Source: UMGS1124 sp045613165 (GTDB taxonomy: Bacteria; Bacillota_I; Bacilli_A; RF39; UBA660). From it: a stretch of DNA of 13,455 nt. The stretch covers positions 1 through 13,455 of the forward strand of contig JAZLAK010000111.1 in NCBI GenBank assembly GCA_045613165.1. Direction: 5' to 3'. The translations under genes were made by a program, and so were the position numbers. Under the pieces are notes generated by a model that saw only the letters and a list, made by a program, of their open reading frames with translations, was not told where the DNA came from and searched no databases. Of this stretch, positions 7,478-13,064 are shown piece after piece. Numbering within the stretch: position 1 is the first letter of the stretch; the number at the start of each line of letters is the position of its first letter.

Positions 7478-8086
7478 TTACTTATTTAATTTTATAACAA
7501 CATGTCTGTTTGGTTCTTCGCCTTCACTTATAGTTGAAACTTTTTTATTATTAGATAAAGTATTATGAATAATTCTTCTTTCATAAGAATTCATATTATC
7601 TAATTTTACGTCAACCTTTGTTGTTATAACTTCTCTAGCAATTCTTTTTGCTAATCTTTCTAATTTCTTTTCTTGATTTTCTTTATAGTTTTCTACATCT
7701 AGTATAATATGAGGATGAATTCCATATTTATTACTTAACATTTGTTTTACTATTACCATTAATGCTGATAATGTTTTTCCATCTTTACCTATTAAAATTG
7801 AATTATTATCACTGTACATCTTTACACATATTTGAGTATCTCTAATTTTAGATTCGAATGTTACTTCTAATCCCATAAGTTTAGTTAATTCTAATAGATA
7901 TTCCTTTACATAATTTTGTATATCAGTTAATGTGTAAACTTTTATTTTATAACTACTTTTCTTTAATAAGTTTCCCTTTATTTCTTCTTTTGTAATTATT
8001 ACATCATCTTGAGTTAAATTAAGACTTTGTAAACTTGTGTCAATTAACTCGCTCAAATTTTTTCCTTCGAATTCTTTTACTACCAT
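7478..8086 (-). CDS. jag: Jag/KhpB RNA-binding protein (Jag-N, KH and R3H domains)
   Basis: Cytoplasmic RNA-binding protein found next to yidC/spoIIIJ across Gram-positives and linked to cell elongation and division control (KhpB). The Jag-N domain covers about residues 1–50. A KH domain follows with its GxxG loop GKDG at 100–103. The R3H domain at the C-terminus has Arg170 and His174 in ERRIIH and the block SEGEEPNRHVVIKL. The length of 202 residues is typical of the short form without a long linker. It starts five bases after the yidC stop, and its AGGAGA ribosome-binding site (8100–8095) lies inside the end of yidC, so translation is probably coupled. It is the last gene before the terminator at 7448–7475. 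Confidence 0.95.
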   Translation of the reverse strand: MVVKEFEGKNLSELIDTSLQSLNLTQDDVIITKEEIKGNLLKKSSYKIKVYTLTDIQNYVKEYLLELTKLMGLEVTFESKIRDTQICVKMYSDNNSILIGKDGKTLSALMVIVKQMLSNKYGIHPHIILDVENYKENQEKKLERLAKRIAREVITTKVDVKLDNMNSYERRIIHNTLSNNKKVSTISEGEEPNRHVVIKLNK

Positions 8087-8091
8087 AATAC

Positions 8092-9021
8092 TTATCTCCT
8101 TTTTTTCAATAATAATGTTTGAATAACATTAAATCCATTTGTTACTATCCAATATAATGCAATTGCTGTTGGTAAACTAAATGATGCTATTGAAATGAAT
8201 ATCAACATGAATGTTGTCATGAATTGCATTTGTTTTTGTTGTTCTCCACTACCTGCATTTGACATACTAAATTTAAATGATAAGTATGTTGTTAATATTA
8301 TTAGTGCTATTACTATTAAGTAAACATAATTTCCAGACTTTATTCCGACTAATGGTGTTGTACCTAATTGTAAAGTAAATAATGTTTCTTCAAATATTGC
8401 TGGCACTCTGTTTATTGCTTCTAGGAAAGCAAAGAATAATGGTAATTGAATAAATGATACTAAGCATCCACCCATTGGATTAATATTATATTTTTTATAA
8501 ATTAACATAGTTTCTTGGCTTTTCGCCATCATTGATTCACTATCAGTTTTATCTTTATATTTTTTTTCTAATCTTTCTAATTCTGGTTGAGCTTTTTTCA
8601 TATTTTCACTTTGTTTAATAGTTTTTGCTGAAAAAGGCATCAATATTAGTCTTAATGCTAAACCTATTAACATTACTGAAATACCATAATTTTTTACTAA
8701 TAATCCTAATTTTATTATTAACCATGCTATTGGCATTACAAATAATTGAACCCATAAACCACTATAAGTATCTTTATCATAAATTTTCATATCTTTACAT
8801 TTAGGTAAATCTTTTAATTTTACTTCCATGCTCTTTTCATATTTTTCATAAATAGATAATAATTCTTTATCTTGTGGTTTACAAAGTATATTTGATGTTA
8901 AACTTTGTCCTGTTTTTTCATTTGTTATTCTTTTATTATCATTATCACTTAAATATTTAGTACATCCTGTTGTTAAAGCTAAAAACAATAATAATATAAT
9001 TAATAATTTTTTCTTTTTCAT
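8092..9021 (-). CDS. yidC: YidC/Oxa1-family membrane protein insertase (SpoIIIJ type), lipoprotein form
   Basis: Inserts and folds membrane proteins, alone or with SecYEG. The N-terminus is a basic stretch, a hydrophobic segment and ALTTGC, giving a probable lipid-modified Cys20; the –3 position is Thr rather than the usual Leu, so the lipobox is slightly off consensus. The conserved core has the hydrophilic-groove arginine Arg124 in GLALRLILMPF. The charged cytoplasmic hairpin QPELERLEKKYKDK, the NPMGGCLVSFIQLPLFFAF segment and three further membrane segments end in YWIVTNGFNVIQTLLLKKRR. The length of 309 residues is slightly long because of the region between Cys20 and the first core helix. 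Its ATG overlaps the rnpA stop as ATGA, and it lies upstream of jag, the standard arrangement. Confidence 0.96.
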   Translation of the reverse strand: MKKKKLLIILLLFLALTTGCTKYLSDNDNKRITNEKTGQSLTSNILCKPQDKELLSIYEKYEKSMEVKLKDLPKCKDMKIYDKDTYSGLWVQLFVMPIAWLIIKLGLLVKNYGISVMLIGLALRLILMPFSAKTIKQSENMKKAQPELERLEKKYKDKTDSESMMAKSQETMLIYKKYNINPMGGCLVSFIQLPLFFAFLEAINRVPAIFEETLFTLQLGTTPLVGIKSGNYVYLIVIALIILTTYLSFKFSMSNAGSGEQQKQMQFMTTFMLIFISIASFSLPTAIALYWIVTNGFNVIQTLLLKKRR

Positions 9022-9344
9022 ATGTTCTCCTTTAATTTTGCTTCTAAATTTTCTAATCTACTATTAAAAGATGTTTCTAAACACCCTTTCCTTATCATTA
9101 TAATATAATCTGTGTTATTTTTAAATAATGTTTTTGTTTTATCTATAATTTCTCTCGTTTGTCTTTTTAATTTATTTCTTGTTACTGCATTACCTATCTT
9201 ATTACTTATAGCTATGCCAAAACGTTTTTTTTCTAAATTGTTTTCCTTATAATATATAACAAAATCTTTTGTCTTAAAAAATTTAGCATTTTTAATTAAA
9301 TTTGAAAACTCTTGTTTTGATTTTATTGTCTCTGTTTTTTTCAT
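9018..9344 (-). CDS. rnpA: Ribonuclease P protein component
   Basis: Protein subunit of RNase P, which binds the pre-tRNA leader and helps the catalytic RNA trim tRNA 5' ends. The family signature is intact in KRFGIAISNKIGNAVTRNKLKRQTREI, containing the RNK..KR..RE motif in the middle of the protein. The length of 108 residues is usual and the protein is very basic. An upstream TTG frame adds ten unrelated residues and overlaps the rpmH terminator, so ATG at 9344 is preferred; GGGAGAG lies just upstream. It follows rpmH across an attenuating hairpin, and its TGA overlaps the yidC ATG by four bases. Confidence 0.95.
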   Translation of the reverse strand: MKKTETIKSKQEFSNLIKNAKFFKTKDFVIYYKENNLEKKRFGIAISNKIGNAVTRNKLKRQTREIIDKTKTLFKNNTDYIIMIRKGCLETSFNSRLENLEAKLKENI

Positions 9345-9362
9345 AAAATCTCTCCCATAGAT

Positions 9363-9385
9363 AAAAAACCACAAAATTGTGGTTT
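9363..9385 (-). terminator. Hairpin terminator or attenuator between rpmH and rnpA
   Basis: On the minus strand AAACCACA (9385–9378) pairs with TGTGGTTT (9373–9366) over a tight 4-base loop, and the stem continues into TTTTTTAT. It overlaps the last base of the rpmH stop codon region and lies 19 bases before the rnpA ATG. As rnpA has no clear promoter of its own, partial read-through is likely and would give more L34 than RNase P protein. Confidence 0.7.
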
Positions 9386-9506
9386 ACTTACATAATACTT
9401 TACGACCTTTTTTTCTTCTTGATTTTAAAATATTCGTTTCTTTACGTGCAAAAAATCCATGTTTTTTACTTTTTTTACGATTATTTGGTTGATATGTTCT
9501 CTTCAT
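9384..9506 (-). CDS. rpmH: 50S ribosomal protein L34
   Basis: A 40-residue, extremely basic protein: it starts MKRTYQPNNRKKSKKHGFFA and ends RRKKGRKVLCK, the characteristic L34 sequence that binds 23S rRNA in the large subunit. It is slightly shorter than the usual 44–46 residues because a few residues are missing from the middle, between ARKETN and ILKSRR. A very strong ribosome-binding site (AGGTGGAGGTG, minus strand 9522–9512) precedes the ATG. Promoter boxes upstream are near-consensus. It is the first gene of the rpmH–rnpA–yidC–jag operon and marks the left border of the origin. It is easily missed because of its size. Confidence 0.96.
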   Translation of the reverse strand: MKRTYQPNNRKKSKKHGFFARKETNILKSRRKKGRKVLCK

Positions 9507-9536
9507 AATTGCACCTCCACCTCTTTAAGCCTTTTT

Positions 9537-9565
9537 ATTGTATTATATTTTGTTTTATAAGTCAA
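9537..9565 (-). promoter_or_regulatory. Predicted strong rpmH operon promoter
   Basis: On the minus strand TTGACT (9565–9560), 17 bases, then TACAAT (9542–9537): five of six in both boxes with ideal spacing. The start would be near 9530, leaving a leader of about 24 bases with a near-perfect ribosome-binding site. This fits the high expression expected for L34. Confidence 0.7.
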
Positions 9566-9585
9566 TTAAAAATTAATTAAATTAT

Positions 9586-9760
9586 TTATTAACTTTTTCC
9601 ACGTTGATATGTGATAAAATATTAACCTGTTAATAACATTTTGTGGAAAATGTGGAAAAGTTATTATTTCTCTTTATTTAAGGCTATTTAAGTGTTTATA
9701 ACTATGTGGAAATGTTGTGGAAATTGAAAATATTTATATTTCATGCTTTCTTTTTCAACA
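9586..9760. other. Replication origin, upstream DnaA-box cluster (incAB-like part of oriC)
   Basis: The rpmH–dnaA gap (9507–9816) has no gene and is filled with DnaA-box-like 9-mers. Two abutting TGTGGAAAA copies (9642–9650, 9651–9659) each differ by one base from the consensus TGTGGATAA. A second row at helical-turn spacing is TGTTTATAA (9693–9701), TGTGGAAAT (9705–9713) and TGTGGAAAT (9716–9724). Weaker copies are TTTTCCACG (9595–9603), TGTTAATAA (9628–9636) and TTTTCAACA (9752–9760). From 9725 to about 9800 the DNA is almost pure AT and could unwind; it probably also holds the dnaA promoter, but I cannot place one with confidence. Position between rpmH and dnaA is the classic location. Confidence 0.85.
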
Positions 9761-9816
9761 AAAGTGTTTTAAAATATTCTTAGTTACAAAAATAATCTTG
9801 AAAGCGGGGTTTTTTG

Positions 9817-11160
9817 ATGGATGGTAATTTTTCTTGGAATGACTTTTTAAATATAATAAAGTCTAAATTATCTAGCGTTTCATATGATACTTGGTTTAAA
9901 GATACTAAGCTTTCAAAGATGACTGAAGACTCAATAAGTATTGAAGTGCCTATGAGTTTTCATAAAGACTTTTTAAATAAAAATTATTATGAGCTTATTG
10001 ATAATATAATTACTAGTATTACAGGTAAGAGTTATGATATTAATTTTGTAGTAGAAGAGGATATTGTTAATAACGAGATAGAAATTAACAATACAGTTCA
10101 AACAAAATCTAATAACTTTCAATCAAATCTTAACCCACAATATACATTTGAATCGTTCGTAATAGGGGACAGTAATAGATTTGCACAAACTGCGGCAGTC
10201 GCAGTTGCTGAACAGCCTGGCAAGGTGTATAACCCTTTATTTATCCACGGAAAAAGTGGATTAGGGAAAACTCACTTAATGCATGCGATAGGTAATTATA
10301 TAGTAGAAACTACTGATAAAAAGGTTTTATATGTTACAAGTGATAAATTTATATCAGATTTTATTGGAATCAATAGAAAAGATACTGAAAATTATGATGT
10401 AATAGAACATTTTAAAGAAAAGTATAGAAATATTGATGTTTTAATTATTGACGATATTCAATTTTTAGGTGGTGCTGAGAAAACTCAAGGAGAATTTTTC
10501 CATACATTTAACACTTTATATGATGCTAATAAACAAATTATTATTAGTTCAGATAGGTCACCAGATGATTTAAAATTATTAGAAGATCGATTAAGAACTA
10601 GATTTAGATGGGGATTAACAGCAAATATATTCCCACCAGACTTTGATTTAAGATGTAAAATATTAAAAGATAAAATGTCTGGTTTAGAAGGGGCTAAATT
10701 AATAAAGGATGACGTAATAGAGTATATTGCTAATAATTGTGAAAGCGATGTTCGGTATTTAGAAGGTTCTATTAGAAGATTATTTGCTTATGCAGCTATG
10801 TATAGTCCTCCAGAAATTAATTTAGACTTTGCAATAGAGGCTTTAAAAGATTATTTTGGTTCTTCAGTATATTCTAATAGTAATATTTCTAAGATACAAA
10901 AGGCTGTTGCTGATTACTTTAATATTACTGTTGAAAACTTAAAAAGTAAGAAAAGAACTGCTGATATAAACAATGCTAGACAAATTGCCATGTATCTATG
11001 TAGGATGATTACTGAGGAAACAACAACTAGAATAGGGTTAGAATTTGGTAATAGAGACCATTCAACTGTACTACATGCTATAGAAAAAGTTAGTAAAGAT
11101 GTTAAAAATAATGAAGATTTAAAACATAAATTAAATGAAATAAAAAGTAAAATAAATTAA
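9817..11160 (+). CDS. dnaA: Chromosomal replication initiator protein DnaA
   Basis: AAA+ ATPase that binds DnaA boxes, forms a filament and opens the origin. Domain I (about 1–80) includes the conserved YDTWF. Domain II is a short linker (about 81–107). Domain III has Walker A GKSGLGKT (145–152), Walker B LIIDD (209–213), the ISSDRSP sensor region (243–249) and the arginine-finger segment LEDRLRTRF (255–263). Domain IV carries the helix-turn-helix and the signature GNRDHSTV (411–418). The length of 447 residues is typical. ATG at 9817 is chosen; a TTG directly before it would add one residue. The ribosome-binding site is GCGGGG (9804–9809). In domain IV the usual PRQ is ARQ and GGRDHTT is GNRDHST, changes near the DNA-reading surface. 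It is followed by a second DnaA-box region and dnaN. Confidence 0.98.
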   Translation: MDGNFSWNDFLNIIKSKLSSVSYDTWFKDTKLSKMTEDSISIEVPMSFHKDFLNKNYYELIDNIITSITGKSYDINFVVEEDIVNNEIEINNTVQTKSNNFQSNLNPQYTFESFVIGDSNRFAQTAAVAVAEQPGKVYNPLFIHGKSGLGKTHLMHAIGNYIVETTDKKVLYVTSDKFISDFIGINRKDTENYDVIEHFKEKYRNIDVLIIDDIQFLGGAEKTQGEFFHTFNTLYDANKQIIISSDRSPDDLKLLEDRLRTRFRWGLTANIFPPDFDLRCKILKDKMSGLEGAKLIKDDVIEYIANNCESDVRYLEGSIRRLFAYAAMYSPPEINLDFAIEALKDYFGSSVYSNSNISKIQKAVADYFNITVENLKSKKRTADINNARQIAMYLCRMITEETTTRIGLEFGNRDHSTVLHAIEKVSKDVKNNEDLKHKLNEIKSKIN

Positions 11161-11163
11161 TAA

Positions 11164-11266
11164 TGTTGAAAACTTTAGAGATATAAACAATGTTTTTTCT
11201 AGATAAAATCTTAGTTTTATTAAGTTATAAACAATTTGAACATATATAATAATAATATGTTAATAA
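11164..11266. other. Second DnaA-box cluster between dnaA and dnaN (incC-like), candidate unwinding site
   Basis: The 127-bp dnaA–dnaN gap contains TGTTGAAAA (11164–11172), ATATAAACA (11181–11189), TTATAAACA (11225–11233) and TGTTAATAA (11258–11266). TTATAAACA is the reverse complement of the 9693–9701 box and TGTTAATAA repeats the 9628–9636 box, so both halves of the origin share the same AT-shifted variants. Between the last two lies TAATAATAATA (11247–11257), which fits the repeated TA(A/G) trinucleotide pattern of DnaA-trios. In Bacillus the unwinding element lies in this same gap. A TATAAT at 11245–11250 could be a dnaN –10, but no good –35 accompanies it. Confidence 0.6.
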
Positions 11267-11287
11267 ATAAAAGAAAGAAGGTATATT

Positions 11288-12406
11288 ATGAAATTTACAA
11301 TTGATAAAAATATTTTATTAGAAAGTTTAGTTAATGTAGTAAGAGCAATTAATCCCAAAAATATTATTCCTATATTAAATGGTATTAAATTTGAATTAAA
11401 TAGTGATGGTTTAAATTTAATTGCTAGTGATAGTGATTTAACTATTAAAAGTTTTATTCCAAGTAGTGATATTAAATCTATAGATGAAGAAGGAACTATA
11501 ATAATACAAAGTAAATATATTATAGATATTATTAGAAAGTTACCTGGTGATGAGGTTAATATTGAAGTAATAGATGGTTTAAAAATAAGAATTTATACTG
11601 ATAATAGTCAATATAATTTAAATTGTTTAAATACTGAGGATTATCCACAAATAATTTTAGAAGATTCTAATAATCCTATAGTTATTAAGAGTGATATTTT
11701 AAAAAGTATGATAAGACAAACTATTTTTGCTGTTTCATTACAAGAATCAAGACCTTTATTAACTGGTTTAAATTTAAAGATTAATGAAAATAAGATGGAA
11801 GTTGTGGCAACTGATTCTTATAGACTTGCCAAAAAAACTATTACTTTAGATGAAACTTATCCTGAAAGTATTGATATAACTATACCTGGTAAGAATATTA
11901 ATGAATTTGATAAAATTATGAATGATGATGAAGATGTTGAAATACATTTATTTAGTAATAAAATATTATTTAAATACAAAAATATTATCTTTCAATCTAG
12001 TTTATTAAATGGAAATTATCCAAATACTTCTAATTTAATTCCAAATGAATTTGAAATCATAATAAATTCTTCTTTAAATTCTTTTTATGCTAGTATTGAT
12101 AGAGCTGCATTACTTACTCAAAGTAAAGATAAAAACATTGTAAGAATGGAAACAAATGATGATGAATTAAATATTACTAGTTATGCTAGTGAAATAGGTA
12201 AAGTAGAGGATAGAATTAAAGTTAGTAAAAATACTGAAAAAGATATAGCTATATCATTTAGTGCTAAATATATGATGGATGCTTTAAAAACATTTAATGA
12301 AGACGAATTGTTAATATTATTAAATAATGATTCTTCTCCTATAATTTTAAAATCTATTAAAGATGAAAGTTTAATTCAATTAATTTTACCAATAAAAACA
12401 TATTAG
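11288..12406 (+). CDS. dnaN: DNA polymerase III beta subunit (sliding clamp)
   Basis: Forms the ring-shaped dimer that tethers the replicative polymerase to DNA and serves as a docking platform for repair proteins. The length of 372 residues and three repeated clamp domains of about 120 residues each fit the family. Family blocks are GLNLIASDSDLTIKSFIP near the N-terminus, SRPLLTGLNLKI followed by EVVATDSYRLA in the middle domain, and the C-terminal LIQLILPIKTY that lines the client-binding pocket. AAGAAGG lies about six bases before the ATG. Expression is likely shared with dnaA, and two tandem hairpin terminators follow directly after the stop codon. Confidence 0.98.
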   Translation: MKFTIDKNILLESLVNVVRAINPKNIIPILNGIKFELNSDGLNLIASDSDLTIKSFIPSSDIKSIDEEGTIIIQSKYIIDIIRKLPGDEVNIEVIDGLKIRIYTDNSQYNLNCLNTEDYPQIILEDSNNPIVIKSDILKSMIRQTIFAVSLQESRPLLTGLNLKINENKMEVVATDSYRLAKKTITLDETYPESIDITIPGKNINEFDKIMNDDEDVEIHLFSNKILFKYKNIIFQSSLLNGNYPNTSNLIPNEFEIIINSSLNSFYASIDRAALLTQSKDKNIVRMETNDDELNITSYASEIGKVEDRIKVSKNTEKDIAISFSAKYMMDALKTFNEDELLILLNNDSSPIILKSIKDESLIQLILPIKTY

Positions 12407-12429
12407 AACTTGTAAAAGTTCTTTTTTTT
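12405..12429 (+). terminator. First dnaN terminator
   Basis: AGAACTT (12405–12411) and AAGTTCT (12416–12422) form a 7-bp stem with a GTAA loop, followed by a run of eight T (12422–12429). It begins within the dnaN stop codon. Confidence 0.85.
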
Positions 12430-12447
12430 GTTGATAAATCGACTTTT
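12414..12447. promoter_or_regulatory. Possible ComK box upstream of comK
   Basis: AAAA-GTTCT-TTTT (12414–12426) is a perfect AT-box of the AAAAN5TTTT type bound by ComK, and TAAA-TCGAC-TTTT (12435–12447) is one base off. They are separated by 8 bases, one of the spacings used in known ComK-regulated promoters, and end just upstream of where a comK –35 would be. Both overlap terminator hairpins, which generate such patterns by themselves, so this is weak. Confidence 0.25.
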
Positions 12448-12461
12448 ATCAACATTTTTTT
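12430..12461 (+). terminator. Second, tandem dnaN terminator
   Basis: GTTGATAAA (12430–12438) and TTTATCAAC (12445–12453) form a 9-bp stem with a 6-base loop, followed by ATTTTTTT. It directly abuts the first terminator, so transcription from dnaA–dnaN should be almost fully blocked from reaching comK. Confidence 0.85.
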
Positions 12462-12472
12462 CTATTTATTAA

Positions 12473-12500
12473 TGATATAAGGAAGGCGTCAGGGAGGTGA
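12473..12500 (+). promoter_or_regulatory. Possible comK promoter and very strong ribosome-binding site
   Basis: TGATATAAG (12473–12481) reads as an extended –10 (TG, one base, TATAAG). No convincing –35 is present, as would be expected for an activator-dependent promoter. AGGGAGGTGA (12491–12500) is close to a full complement of the 16S rRNA tail and sits five bases before the ATG. The two terminators upstream mean comK needs its own promoter. Confidence 0.4.
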
Positions 12501-12504
12501 GGTA

Positions 12505-12957
12505 ATGAAAGATTATGAAATATCTAAAGATACTTTAGCGGTTATACCAGTTGGTGAAAAGAAAAGTAAAGTTATAGAAAAAGATTGTAGTTTCATAATA
12601 AATCATAGTCCTAATAGAGTTATGGATGATAGTTGTAAATATTATGGAAGTTCTATGGATGGTAGACAAAAAGGTACTACTAATTTAACTGGTATAAGTT
12701 ATAAAGCACCAATAATAGTTCAAGAAGAAGGAAATATTATATTTTTTCCTACCAGTTCACCACGATTAAAAAAGTGTTGTTGGGTATCTTTAAATAATAT
12801 AGATTCTTATTATTATGATTATGATAGAAAGACATGTGTTATTGTTTTTGATAATAATGAAAAAATAGAATTTGATATGTCATATTGTGTTTTAAATAAT
12901 CAAATTTTAAAATCTCATAGATTAGAGTCTGTAATTAATAAAAGAAAGGCAAAATAA
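12505..12957 (+). CDS. comK: ComK-family competence transcription factor, short form
   Basis: In Bacillus ComK is the master activator of DNA-uptake (competence) genes and binds AT-rich AAAAN5TTTT boxes in the minor groove. This 150-residue protein aligns colinearly with B. subtilis ComK from memory: VIEKDC (23–28) against IIEKDC, SCKYYGSSMDGRQKGT (43–58) against SCRFFGSSYAGRKAGT, then YKAPIIVQEEGNIIFFPTSS (66–85), the CCWVS block (91–95) and a C-terminal NNQILKSHRLESVI. It stops about 40 residues earlier than the 192-residue Bacillus protein, so the FMLYPK segment that MecA recognises and the C-terminal activation region are missing. No frameshift or stop is apparent; the reading frame simply ends. 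It sits between dnaN and recF where yaaA is usual, isolated by two upstream terminators. Family assignment is confident; a role in competence rather than another regulatory job is inferred. Confidence 0.88.
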   Translation: MKDYEISKDTLAVIPVGEKKSKVIEKDCSFIINHSPNRVMDDSCKYYGSSMDGRQKGTTNLTGISYKAPIIVQEEGNIIFFPTSSPRLKKCCWVSLNNIDSYYYDYDRKTCVIVFDNNEKIEFDMSYCVLNNQILKSHRLESVINKRKAK

Positions 12958-12970
12958 TGCTAAAAATCTT

Positions 12971-12998
12971 TTTAAAAACTATTTTTTTATGGTATAAT
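12971..12998 (+). promoter_or_regulatory. Predicted recF promoter
   Basis: TTTAAA (12971–12976), 16 bases, then a perfect TATAAT (12993–12998) preceded by TGG, making an extended –10. The start would be near 13005, inside the inverted repeat that follows. A perfect AAAAN5TTTT (12974–12986) overlaps the –35, but such matches are common in this AT-rich DNA. Confidence 0.6.
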
Positions 12999-12999
12999 G

Positions 13000-13033
13000 T
13001 AAATAGGTATAGGAGTATTAGAATACCTATTTA
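13000..13033. repeat. 11-bp inverted repeat over the predicted recF transcription start
   Basis: TAAATAGGTAT (13000–13010) and ATACCTATTTA (13023–13033) are perfect reverse complements separated by 12 bases containing AGGAG. It immediately follows the TATAAT box. It could be an operator on DNA, or, in a transcript reading through from comK, a hairpin followed by a moderately T-rich stretch acting as a weak terminator. Confidence 0.55.
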
Positions 13034-13064
13034 TTTATTATTTTGATTTAAAAGAGGGTTTTAA

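Noticed and set aside
9345..9374. TTG start giving a ten-residue extension of RnpA
   Set aside because: It lies in the rpmH–rnpA hairpin, and the ATG at 9344 has a good ribosome-binding site and the usual family start.
12958..12990. Intrinsic terminator directly after comK
   Set aside because: The A- and T-runs here form no stable stem with G-C pairs; any termination would more likely use the palindrome at 13000–13033.
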